From the NCBI GenBank assembly GCA_964469905.1, contig CAYXZW010000089.1, forward strand, positions 1 to 6,679: a stretch of 6,679 bases of DNA, read 5' to 3'. The notes beneath the pieces are model-generated. The model worked only from the letters and a program-made list of their open reading frames with translations. It made no database searches and was not told the DNA's origin. A program made the translations under genes and the position numbers. Positions 1 through 5,828 of this stretch are shown here, piece after piece (position 1 is the first letter of the stretch; each line of letters begins with the position of its first letter). This stretch comes from MVRV01 sp964469905 (lineage in GTDB: Bacteria; Desulfobacterota; Syntrophia; Syntrophales; Smithellaceae).

Positions 1-92
1 ATGAAATGAAGCGCCGCAAAGCAAAACGCGGTATCGTTTCGATGTGTATCGGCGGCGGTATGGGTGCTGCGGCTCTCTTTGAGGCGCTGTAA
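1..92 (+). CDS. Thiolase (acetyl-CoA acetyltransferase family), C-terminal end only
   Basis: This is the 3' end of a gene that begins before the window. Reading from base 3, the last 29 codons end at a TAA (90-92) and contain the segment GIVSMCIGGGMGAAALFEAL. The CIGGGMG block is the C-terminal signature of thiolases; its cysteine is the second catalytic cysteine, which acts as acid/base in Claisen condensation or thiolytic cleavage of acyl-CoA. The family is cytoplasmic and serves beta-oxidation, acetoacetyl-CoA formation or polyhydroxyalkanoate synthesis; the fragment cannot tell which. The basic stretch before the motif (MKRRKAKRG) fits the usual 'RRKAKYG' type of sequence in these enzymes. 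A strong terminator 47 bases downstream suggests it ends its own transcription unit and is not functionally tied to the signalling genes that follow. Confidence 0.9.
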   Translation, partial: EMKRRKAKRGIVSMCIGGGMGAAALFEAL

Positions 93-138
93 AGGCGTTT
101 ATTGGCAATTTCAAGCAATTTATCCAATCTATAGAAAG

Positions 139-175
139 TCCCCAGTGGGAAAGGCAATTTCCACTGGGGATTTTT
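139..175 (+). terminator. Rho-independent terminator after the thiolase gene
   Basis: A perfect 10-base-pair stem, TCCCCAGTGG (139-148) with CCACTGGGGA (161-170), can be extended by a G-U and two A-U pairs to leave a six-base loop (152-157). It is followed at once by TTTTT (171-175). A GC-rich stem followed by a T run is the classical intrinsic terminator arrangement. It lies 47 bases after the thiolase stop codon and should insulate the downstream genes from that operon. Confidence 0.93.
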
Positions 176-412
176 AATTATCTTTATCAAAACCTTGCGT
201 TATTTTTTGAATGAAACTTGGCATTAAAACGTTGGGGATGCTCTTAGCAAGACCGATTGGGAAATAATATGTAACTGCAACCGGGAAAATTACAGTCACA
301 GCAAAAATCTGCTCCGGCCACTGCCAACGGTGGCTATGCACAGGAAGATTGTAACTGAACAGTTAATTCAGACAAAGTCTCCCCTGGTAATGGGAAAGGA
401 CTTTTTTGCAGC

Positions 413-506
413 CGGCAATTCTCGGTTGCTGGAATTGCCGAAAGATGCTAAATATTCACCATTACTAGATGCAATACAACTACATTGCCGGGAGACTTGC
501 CGGCAA
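413..506 (+). repeat. Two hairpins with interchangeable TTGCCG/CGGCAA arms
   Basis: CGGCAATT (413-420) is complementary to AATTGCCG (433-440), extendable by a C-G and a G-U pair to an 8-base loop. TTGCCGG (485-491) is complementary to CCGGCAA (500-506) with an 8-base loop. TTGCCGGCAA (497-506) is also a perfect palindrome. Because all arms share the same core, the segment at 485-491 could instead pair with CCGGCAA at 412-418. Neither hairpin is followed by a T run, so they are not standard terminators. They could be an RNA leader structure or protein-binding sites; the sequence alone does not decide. Confidence 0.5.
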
Positions 507-515
507 AAAAAGAAA

Positions 516-550
516 ATAACATTTATCTTAGCTTCGGGATAAAATGTTAT
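516..550 (+). promoter_or_regulatory. Hairpin just upstream of the kinase ribosome binding site
   Basis: ATAACATTTATC (516-527) pairs with GATAAAATGTTAT (538-550) over 12 base pairs with one bulged A. The apex contains CTTCGG (532-537), which in RNA is the stable cUUCGg tetraloop. The stem ends 25 bases before the GGAGG of the kinase gene. No T run follows, so termination is unlikely. A role in mRNA stability or translation control, or as a DNA dyad, is inference. Confidence 0.5.
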
Positions 551-575
551 ATTGGAAATCATCTTTCTAATTACC

Positions 576-580
576 GGAGG
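576..580 (+). promoter_or_regulatory. Ribosome binding site that decides a TTG start
   Basis: GGAGG lies five bases before TTG at 586. The only nearby alternative in frame is GTG at 592, which would be 11 bases away. No ATG in frame lies close. The spacing favours TTG, but GTG at 592 cannot be excluded; the choice changes the protein by two residues only. Confidence 0.75.
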
Positions 581-585
581 AACAG

Positions 586-3500
586 TTGCCTGTGGCCGGA
601 AAACCCACCTATAAAGACCTGGAACATAAAATTAGAATGCTTGAAGAGCAAGCAATTCAAAACAGGCAAAAGGAAAAGGAACTCCGCCAGAGTGAAGCGA
701 AGTACCGGCTGCTTGTCGAAAATTCCTATGATGTAATCTGGGCCTTAAATGCCGATTTATTATTGACCTATATTTCTCCTTCCTGGAAAAGAATGCTCGG
801 ATATGAATCGTCCACGATGATCGGTAAGCCATTCCAGCATATTGTTCATCCGGATGATGTTGCCCTTTGCGAATACTATCTTCGGCAGGCTATTGAGACC
901 AGAGAATATGTAACCGGGCCGGAATACCGCATAAGACATGCCGATGGAACCTGGCAATGGCATATAGCCGGCGGCAACGCTGTTTTTGCCGACGACGGTT
1001 CATTGACTTATTTAATCGGCTTTTCGCGCGATGTTACCGAACGCAAACTGGCTCAGGAGGAACTGATCTGGAAAACAGCCTTTCTGGAGGCGCAGGTAGA
1101 GGCAACTCTGGACGGAATTCTGGTGGTGGACAGCGGAGGTCGCCGAATCCTGGCCAATCAACATATCCTCGACATCTGGAAAGTCCCTCAGCATATTCGT
1201 AATGAGCAAGATGACAAATGGCTGCTGCACTATGTGGCGAGTCTGACCAGGCACCCGGAGCAGTTTCTTGAGAAGGTCATCTATCTCTATAATCACCCGG
1301 ATGAAACAAGCCGGGATGAGATTGAGTTTACAGATGGAACGATTCTGGACCGCTACACATCTTCTGTTTTAGGGAAGGACGGAATACATTACGGAAGAAT
1401 ATGGACATTTCGCGATATCACTGAACGCCGACGCGCGGAAGAAGCACTCCGGGAATCAGAAAGCAAATACAGAATTATTTTTGAAAACACAGGCGCTGCT
1501 ACTGTAATCGTGGAAGAAGATAAAACCATTTCTCTGGCCAATGCGGAATTTGTGAAGCTAACCGGTTACGAACGAGAGGAAATTGAAGGCAGAAAACTCT
1601 GGACAGAATTTGTGGTGAAAGAAGATCTGGAAAGAATGGCCGCACAGCATGCTCTGCGGAGAATTAATCCGCCTGCTGCCCAGAAAAGCTATGAATTTCG
1701 TCTTGCGGACAAAGATGGACAGATTAAAGACATTCACCTCAACATTGATCTAATTCCCGGGACGAAGAAAAGCATTGCCTCTCTTCTGGACATTACATCA
1801 CGTAAGCATGCAGAGGAAGCACTCCGGGAGTCTCAGCAGCAATTGTCCGACATTATCAATTTTCTGCCGGATGCAACATTTGTTATTGATCAAGAGGGCA
1901 GAGTCATCGCCTGGAATCTGGCCATTGAAGAAATGACGGGGATCAAGGCGGCAGAAATGCTGGGCAGGGGCAATTACGAATACAGCTTGCCCTTTTATGG
2001 TAAAAGAAAACCCATTCTTATCGATCTTGTTTTAAAGCCCCAGAAAGAAATTGAAGCCGGATATGTCAGCACTCTCCGGGGAAATAATGTGCTCGAAGGT
2101 GAAGCCTATATGCCTGCTCTGCGAGGGGGGGAGGCATATCTATATGGCAAGGCGAGTATCTTGCGGGATTCCAAAGGCAGCATAATCGGTGCCATCGAAT
2201 CGATCCGTGACATTACTGACCGCCGCCGGGTAGAAGAAAAATACAAGACAATATTTGAAAATGCCGTCATGGGGATATACCAGGCAACACCGGATGGGCG
2301 GATAATAAGCGCCAACCAGGCGTTTGCCAGTATTATCGGTTATGGATCTCCGGAAGAGGTAATCGAAAAGGTTGCCGATATAGCACAGCAGTTGTATGTC
2401 CAGCCCGAACAACGCAACGAACTTATGCGGGAAATGAATGAGCATGGCACCGTCTATGACCGGGAAATAAATATTTTCCGGAAAGACGGGAGCATGGCTT
2501 GGGTCACCGTGAACATGCGTACGGTAAGAGACAGTGGAGCAAAAGTTCTCTATTACGAAGGTGCGATTCAGGATATCACCGAACGCAAGTCGCTGGAATT
2601 TCAGCTTCGCCAGGCCCAGAAGATGGAGGCTATCGGTACGCTGGCCGGCGGGATTGCCCATGATTTTAACAATATCCTCAGTGCTGTTATCGGCTACGCC
2701 GAAATGGCGCGGCAGGAACCGGATATCAATGAACGCCTGCAGCGCTATCTTGAGCAAATCTATAAGGCCGGAATACGCGCAGGAGAACTGACAAGGCAAA
2801 TTCTTGCCTTTAGTCGCCAGACAGACGAGAAACTATACCCCCTGAAAATAGGTGCTATCGTTAAAGAAGTCATAAAGCTTTTACGGGCGTCTATTCCCGC
2901 AACAATAGAAATTAACCAGAGAATTGAATGCACTGCTGATACCGTTCTGGCAAATCCCACGCAGATTCATCAGGTGATGATGAATCTATGTACGAATGCA
3001 GTCCACGCCATGGATACAGGAAAGGGCATATTGCAGGTCGGATTGGCCTCTGTCTACATAAAGCCCGATGACTTATTGATTCGACAAGTATTGATTCCCG
3101 GCATGTATGTCAGGCTTACGGTAAGCGATACGGGACACGGCATAGCTCCCGCGATCAGGGATAAAATATTTGACCCGTTTTTTACAAACAAAAAGCCGGG
3201 TGAAGGCACCGGCATGGGGCTTTCCGTCGTGCATGGTATCGTGAAAAAATGCGGTGGTGCAATTACCTTGCAAAGTAAAGAGGGAATAGGAACAGAATTT
3301 AACGTCTATTTCCCCCATATGAGGGAAACTGAGGAGGAGCAGCAAGCAGAGGAGACAGCTTTTATTGTCGGAGGGAAAGAGACAATTCTAGTGGTTGACG
3401 ACGAAGAGGTTCTGGTAGATATTGAGACGAAGATGCTGACAGGTCTGGGTTACAGGGTTCTGGGAATGACGAAAAGCCCGGAGGCGCTGGAGCTTTTCCG

Positions 3501-3789
3501 GACCAGACCAGACCGGTTTGATCTGGTAATCACCGACATGACGATGCCGAAGATGACGGGTTTCGAGTTGGTGCGGGAACTCCTGCTCATACGTCCCGAT
3601 GTGCCGGTCATCCTCTGCACGGGGTTCAGCGAGTTGGTCACGCAGGAGCAGGCGATGTCTCTCGGTTTCCGGGATTATATTATGAAACCCATTGTGTTGA
3701 GTCATTTTGCCGCAGCCGTTCGCCGTGTGCTTGATGGAAAGCAATCATTAAGGAGAGAGTTAAATGGGGAAAGTATTAATCATCGATGA
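586..3789 (+). CDS. Soluble five-PAS hybrid sensor histidine kinase with C-terminal receiver
   Basis: This is a cytoplasmic sensor kinase of 1067 residues; no membrane segment is visible. A short N-terminal coiled coil (about 6-38, with KPTYKDLEHKI) leads into five PAS/PAC units at roughly 40-153, 166-281, 295-406, 420-545 and 553-668, most closed by a DITERK-like linker. The kinase core follows. The HisKA H-box GGIAHDFNN puts the phosphoryl histidine at 692. The ATPase domain has its N-box Asn at 804, DTGHGI starting at D848, and GEGTGMG at 872-878. The C-terminal receiver (about 932-1052) keeps the acidic pair D938/D939, phosphoacceptor D984 (TDMTMP), T1012 and K1034, so both modules look active. 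The PAS ligands cannot be told from sequence. PAS 4 carries an unusual NYEYSLPFYGKRKP block (463-476). The TTG start follows GGAGG by five bases. The gene overlaps the next by 26 bases, which suggests coupled translation and a cognate pair. No Hpt domain is present. No gene symbol is justified. Confidence 0.95.
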   Translation: MPVAGKPTYKDLEHKIRMLEEQAIQNRQKEKELRQSEAKYRLLVENSYDVIWALNADLLLTYISPSWKRMLGYESSTMIGKPFQHIVHPDDVALCEYYLRQAIETREYVTGPEYRIRHADGTWQWHIAGGNAVFADDGSLTYLIGFSRDVTERKLAQEELIWKTAFLEAQVEATLDGILVVDSGGRRILANQHILDIWKVPQHIRNEQDDKWLLHYVASLTRHPEQFLEKVIYLYNHPDETSRDEIEFTDGTILDRYTSSVLGKDGIHYGRIWTFRDITERRRAEEALRESESKYRIIFENTGAATVIVEEDKTISLANAEFVKLTGYEREEIEGRKLWTEFVVKEDLERMAAQHALRRINPPAAQKSYEFRLADKDGQIKDIHLNIDLIPGTKKSIASLLDITSRKHAEEALRESQQQLSDIINFLPDATFVIDQEGRVIAWNLAIEEMTGIKAAEMLGRGNYEYSLPFYGKRKPILIDLVLKPQKEIEAGYVSTLRGNNVLEGEAYMPALRGGEAYLYGKASILRDSKGSIIGAIESIRDITDRRRVEEKYKTIFENAVMGIYQATPDGRIISANQAFASIIGYGSPEEVIEKVADIAQQLYVQPEQRNELMREMNEHGTVYDREINIFRKDGSMAWVTVNMRTVRDSGAKVLYYEGAIQDITERKSLEFQLRQAQKMEAIGTLAGGIAHDFNNILSAVIGYAEMARQEPDINERLQRYLEQIYKAGIRAGELTRQILAFSRQTDEKLYPLKIGAIVKEVIKLLRASIPATIEINQRIECTADTVLANPTQIHQVMMNLCTNAVHAMDTGKGILQVGLASVYIKPDDLLIRQVLIPGMYVRLTVSDTGHGIAPAIRDKIFDPFFTNKKPGEGTGMGLSVVHGIVKKCGGAITLQSKEGIGTEFNVYFPHMRETEEEQQAEETAFIVGGKETILVVDDEEVLVDIETKMLTGLGYRVLGMTKSPEALELFRTRPDRFDLVITDMTMPKMTGFELVRELLLIRPDVPVILCTGFSELVTQEQAMSLGFRDYIMKPIVLSHFAAAVRRVLDGKQSLRRELNGESINHR

Positions 3790-5152
3790 CAATAAGTTTA
3801 ACGCCGAAGTGCTGTGCGACATGGTTGGAAGCCTCGGACACGAGGTGACCTGCACCTATACGGCCGAAGAGGGCATTAAGGCCGCCCGGTCTCATGGTTA
3901 CGATGTCGTCTTTCTGGATGTGCAACTTCCGGATGGCAATGGTCTGCTATTGTTGCCGGATATTCACGCCATGCCTTCAGCCCCGGAAGTGATCATCATC
4001 ACAGGGTTTGGCAGCCCTGACGGTGCTGAGCTGGCGATCAAAAACGGGGCGTGGGATTTTATTGAAAAACCTCTGGAAAGAAAGAAGATTGAGCTTCCCC
4101 TGGTTCGTGCTCTTCAGTACCGGGAAACAAAAAAGCAAACAAGAACACCTCTGGTCCTGAAGCGGGATGGTATTGTCGGCAATAGTCCGGTAATGAGAGC
4201 ATGTATGGAGCTCATTGCCCAGGCGGCGGCCAGTGATGCCAACGTTCTCATCACCGGCGAAACAGGAACAGGAAAAGAAGTTTTCGCCCAGGCTATTCAT
4301 GATAACAGCTTAAGGTCAGGTAAGCCCTTTGTAACCGTGGATTGCGCTTCCTTGCCTCCAACAATCATCGAGAGCATACTGTTTGGTCATGAAAAGGGTG
4401 CCTTTACCGGAGCAGATAGAATTCAGGAGGGATTGATCAAGCAGGCTGACGGCGGAACCCTCTTTCTGGACGAAGTGGGTGATCTTCCTTTCCCCGCGCA
4501 GAAAGCTTTTCTTCGTGTTCTCCAGGAGCATTGTTTTCGACCTCTGGGCGCCAAGCGGGAAGTCCGAAGCGAATTTCGGGTCATTGCGGCAACCAATCGT
4601 GATCTCGATAAGATGATTGGGGAGGGCATAATTCGGGAAGACCTCCTCTTCCGTCTGCGTGCTATTAGCATCGCACTGCCTCCCCTGAGAGAAAGGCCCG
4701 GAGACATTGAAGAACTCCTCGGTTACTATGTGAACAAAATAAGCATGCGGCAGGGCAAAGAAGTAAAAGGCTTCTCTCCCGAATTCCGCGATGCTCTTTG
4801 CGCTTATGAGTGGCCCGGGAACGTTCGGGAGCTGATTAATGCTCTGGAGAGTGCATTGGCGGCGGCGCTTGACGAGACAATGCTTTATCCCAAGCATCTG
4901 CCCACAAGGATACGTGTCAATTTAATCCGGGGCGCCGTCTCCAAAAAGAATGACAGCACGAAATCACCCGGGAAAATGGGTACGCTGAAGGAACGAAAAG
5001 AGGCTGTTTTTGCCAGAGAAGAAAGGCAGTATCTTCAAGAGCTGATGGCCCTGACGGAAGGAAACATCAGGGAGGCTTGTGCAGTATCCGGTCTGGGTCG
5101 GGCACGGCTGTATCAGCTGATCAAAAAACACCATATTGCCATATCTGAGTAA
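3764..5152 (+). CDS. NtrC-family sigma-54-dependent response regulator
   Basis: This 462-residue protein has the full NtrC layout. The receiver (1-120) has acidic D8/D9, phosphoacceptor D52 (FLDVQLPDG), T80 and K102. The AAA+ domain (about 137-370) has Walker A GETGTGKE (165-172), GAFTGA (212-217) for contact with sigma-54, Walker B LFLDE ending at D236/E237, the FRLR/LPPLRERPGDI arginine region (296-315) and WPGNVREL (350-357). A Fis-type helix-turn-helix occupies about 431-462 (GNIREACAVSGLGRARLYQLIKK). All motifs needed for ATP-driven opening of sigma-54 promoters are intact, so it should be an active enhancer-binding activator switched on by phosphorylation. The ATG at 3764 follows AGGAG (3751-3755) by eight bases and lies inside the end of the kinase gene, making that kinase the likely partner. 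Its targets are unknown; the dyads in the spacer directly after it are candidates (inference). Confidence 0.96.
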   Translation: MGKVLIIDDNKFNAEVLCDMVGSLGHEVTCTYTAEEGIKAARSHGYDVVFLDVQLPDGNGLLLLPDIHAMPSAPEVIIITGFGSPDGAELAIKNGAWDFIEKPLERKKIELPLVRALQYRETKKQTRTPLVLKRDGIVGNSPVMRACMELIAQAAASDANVLITGETGTGKEVFAQAIHDNSLRSGKPFVTVDCASLPPTIIESILFGHEKGAFTGADRIQEGLIKQADGGTLFLDEVGDLPFPAQKAFLRVLQEHCFRPLGAKREVRSEFRVIAATNRDLDKMIGEGIIREDLLFRLRAISIALPPLRERPGDIEELLGYYVNKISMRQGKEVKGFSPEFRDALCAYEWPGNVRELINALESALAAALDETMLYPKHLPTRIRVNLIRGAVSKKNDSTKSPGKMGTLKERKEAVFAREERQYLQELMALTEGNIREACAVSGLGRARLYQLIKKHHIAISE

Positions 5153-5172
5153 ATTAACCTATAACCGCCGAG

Positions 5173-5218
5173 AATTTGTCTAAAATTAATAGACGAATTC
5201 CACTTAATTCAGACTATT
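5173..5218. repeat. Overlapping AT-rich dyads after the regulator gene
   Basis: AATTTGTCT (5173-5181) pairs with AGACGAATT (5191-5199) with one G-U pair. The right arm is shared with a second imperfect dyad: AATAG (5188-5192) and GAATT (5195-5199) match AATTC (5206-5210) and CTATT (5214-5218) around a six-base centre. The two hairpins exclude each other in RNA. Neither is followed by a good T run, so they are weak terminators at best. They may instead be protein-binding DNA dyads. Confidence 0.5.
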
Positions 5219-5243
5219 CTGATATTATCAGACACATTATCAG
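5218..5243. promoter_or_regulatory. Possible activator-binding site (TATCAG palindrome plus half-site)
   Basis: TCTGATA (5218-5224), one T, then TATCAGA (5226-5232) is a perfect 15-base dyad. The half ATTATCAG recurs in the same orientation at 5224-5231 and 5236-5243, spaced 12 bases. The dyad centre is about 85 bases before the -24 element proposed at 5309. This is a usual distance for enhancer sites of NtrC-type activators, whose Fis-type domain binds dyads as a dimer. Binding by the regulator encoded directly upstream is inference. Confidence 0.4.
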
Positions 5244-5308
5244 CTATTTTCAATTTCTGCTCTAATCTAAATATTTGAAATCATGTATGAAGTTAGCATT
5301 AACAATTA

Positions 5309-5324
5309 CGGCACGATTGTTGTA
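5309..5324 (+). promoter_or_regulatory. Possible sigma-54 (-24/-12) promoter
   Basis: CGGCAC, five bases, TTGTA compares with the sigma-54 consensus TGGCAC-N5-TTGCA. The GG (5310-5311) and the second block are correctly spaced (ten bases), but the usual -12 GC is GT. Transcription would start near 5335, about 20-30 bases before the small gene, leaving room for its ribosome binding site. The substitution lowers confidence; the position next to a sigma-54 activator gene raises it. Confidence 0.4.
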
Positions 5325-5356
5325 AAGGTGTTGGGGTGATTCCTTGAGGGAGCATA

Positions 5357-5749
5357 TTGGGAGACATGGAGTTGCTTATATATTCATCAATTAATGACGG
5401 TGCCGGAGAACGACTCCTCAATGTTATGAGAATGCTGCTTCCCGAGAAAAAATTCGAACTTTGCCGATCAATCGAAGAATTTTCGAAACGGCTGCGGCAA
5501 CCGATTTTCAGCCCAACGATAGCCATAATTCTGGCCTTATCCCGGGAGGAGCTTCAGGAAATAATATCCATCCGGCACCTTTTGGAAGATGCGAAAATCA
5601 TCCTGATAGTTCCCGATACGAATCCGGATACCGTTGCCCAGGGGCATACTTTACGGCCGAGGTTTCTGACTGGCAGCGAGAGTGATTTCATTGATGTTGC
5701 GGCTGTACTCAAGCGCATGGTCAGCTATCTTGGTAGAAAAAAAATATAG
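5357..5749 (+). CDS. Conserved-looking small protein, probable receiver-like fold lacking the phosphorylation site
   Basis: This is a soluble protein of 130 residues from TTG 5357, or 127 from ATG 5366. GAGGGAG (5346-5352) is four bases before the TTG and 13 before the ATG, so TTG is slightly favoured. The predicted order is an alternating beta/alpha pattern like CheY: MELLIYSS, a helix with GERLLNVMRMLL, FELCRS, a helix with IEEFSKRLRQP, IAIILALS, REELQEIISIRHLL, AKIILIVPD, TLRPRFLT, and a final helix with DFIDVAAVLKRMV. The acidic pair after strand 1 is replaced by Ser-Ser, the strand-3 aspartate is missing (ILALSRE), and the strand-5 Lys-Pro is absent. It resembles, from memory, unnamed Deltaproteobacterial proteins with LRQP and TLRPRFLT motifs; I know of no proven function. 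It lies between the two-component pair and a chemoreceptor gene, so an adaptor or decoy role in signalling is possible but unproven. Confidence 0.85.
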   Translation: MGDMELLIYSSINDGAGERLLNVMRMLLPEKKFELCRSIEEFSKRLRQPIFSPTIAIILALSREELQEIISIRHLLEDAKIILIVPDTNPDTVAQGHTLRPRFLTGSESDFIDVAAVLKRMVSYLGRKKI

Positions 5750-5779
5750 CTGCCGCATTTTTGAAGGAGAAGGGAAAAC

Positions 5780-5802
5780 AAAGTATTCATCAACGATACT
5801 TT
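5780..5802 (+). repeat. Short AT-rich hairpin before the chemoreceptor gene
   Basis: AAAGTAT (5780-5786) is complementary to ATACTTT (5796-5802) with a nine-base loop. The stem is AT-rich and only seven pairs, followed by TTAAATTATTT. It is too weak to call a terminator with confidence. It sits in the 79-base gap between the small gene and the chemoreceptor gene and could be an mRNA 5' structure or chance. Confidence 0.25.
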
Positions 5803-5828
5803 TAAATTATTTAAGGAGGAAAGGAATT

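Larger units (their letters stand above)
176..585. other. 410-base intergenic leader without a convincing gene
   Basis: No open frame here has both a ribosome binding site and a recognisable product. The longest on the + strand is 330-542 (GTG start, or ATG at 336; about 70 codons). It has no Shine-Dalgarno sequence, no family I recognise, and runs through inverted repeats. The region does hold a hairpin at 413-440, a second at 485-506 sharing its arm sequence, and a third at 516-550 just before the kinase's ribosome binding site. A weak -24/-12-like match (GG at 235-236, ten bases, GC at 247-248) is present, but its flanks fit the sigma-54 consensus poorly. I see no clear sigma-70 promoter. 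The promoter of the kinase gene must lie here or in an unrecognised form. Confidence 0.6.

Noticed and set aside
234..249. Second sigma-54-like element upstream of the kinase gene
   Set aside because: GG and GC are ten bases apart, but the rest of the -24 block (GGGGAT) fits poorly and it would give a leader of more than 300 bases. It is too weak for a feature of its own.
330..542. Open frame of about 70 codons (GTG 330 or ATG 336) in the leader
   Set aside because: There is no Shine-Dalgarno sequence before either start, no recognisable family, and it runs across inverted repeats. It is kept only as a note in the leader entry.
1441..1829. 14-base direct repeat (GAAGCACTCCGGGA at 1441 and 1816)
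   Set aside because: Both copies encode the conserved EALRES linker between PAS units, so they reflect domain duplication or protein conservation and not a mobile or regulatory repeat.
2140..2799. Minus-strand frame of 219 codons
   Set aside because: It lies wholly inside the well-supported kinase gene, opposite PAS 4, PAS 5 and the H-box region, and its product has no recognisable motif.
4316..4897. Minus-strand frame of 193 codons
   Set aside because: It is a shadow of the AAA+ domain of the regulator, whose Walker and GAFTGA motifs prove the + strand frame.
5771..5800. Possible sigma-28 (flagellar) promoter before the chemoreceptor gene
   Set aside because: AACGATAC resembles GCCGATAA, but no TAAA block lies at the required distance; the AAAG nearby is too close.
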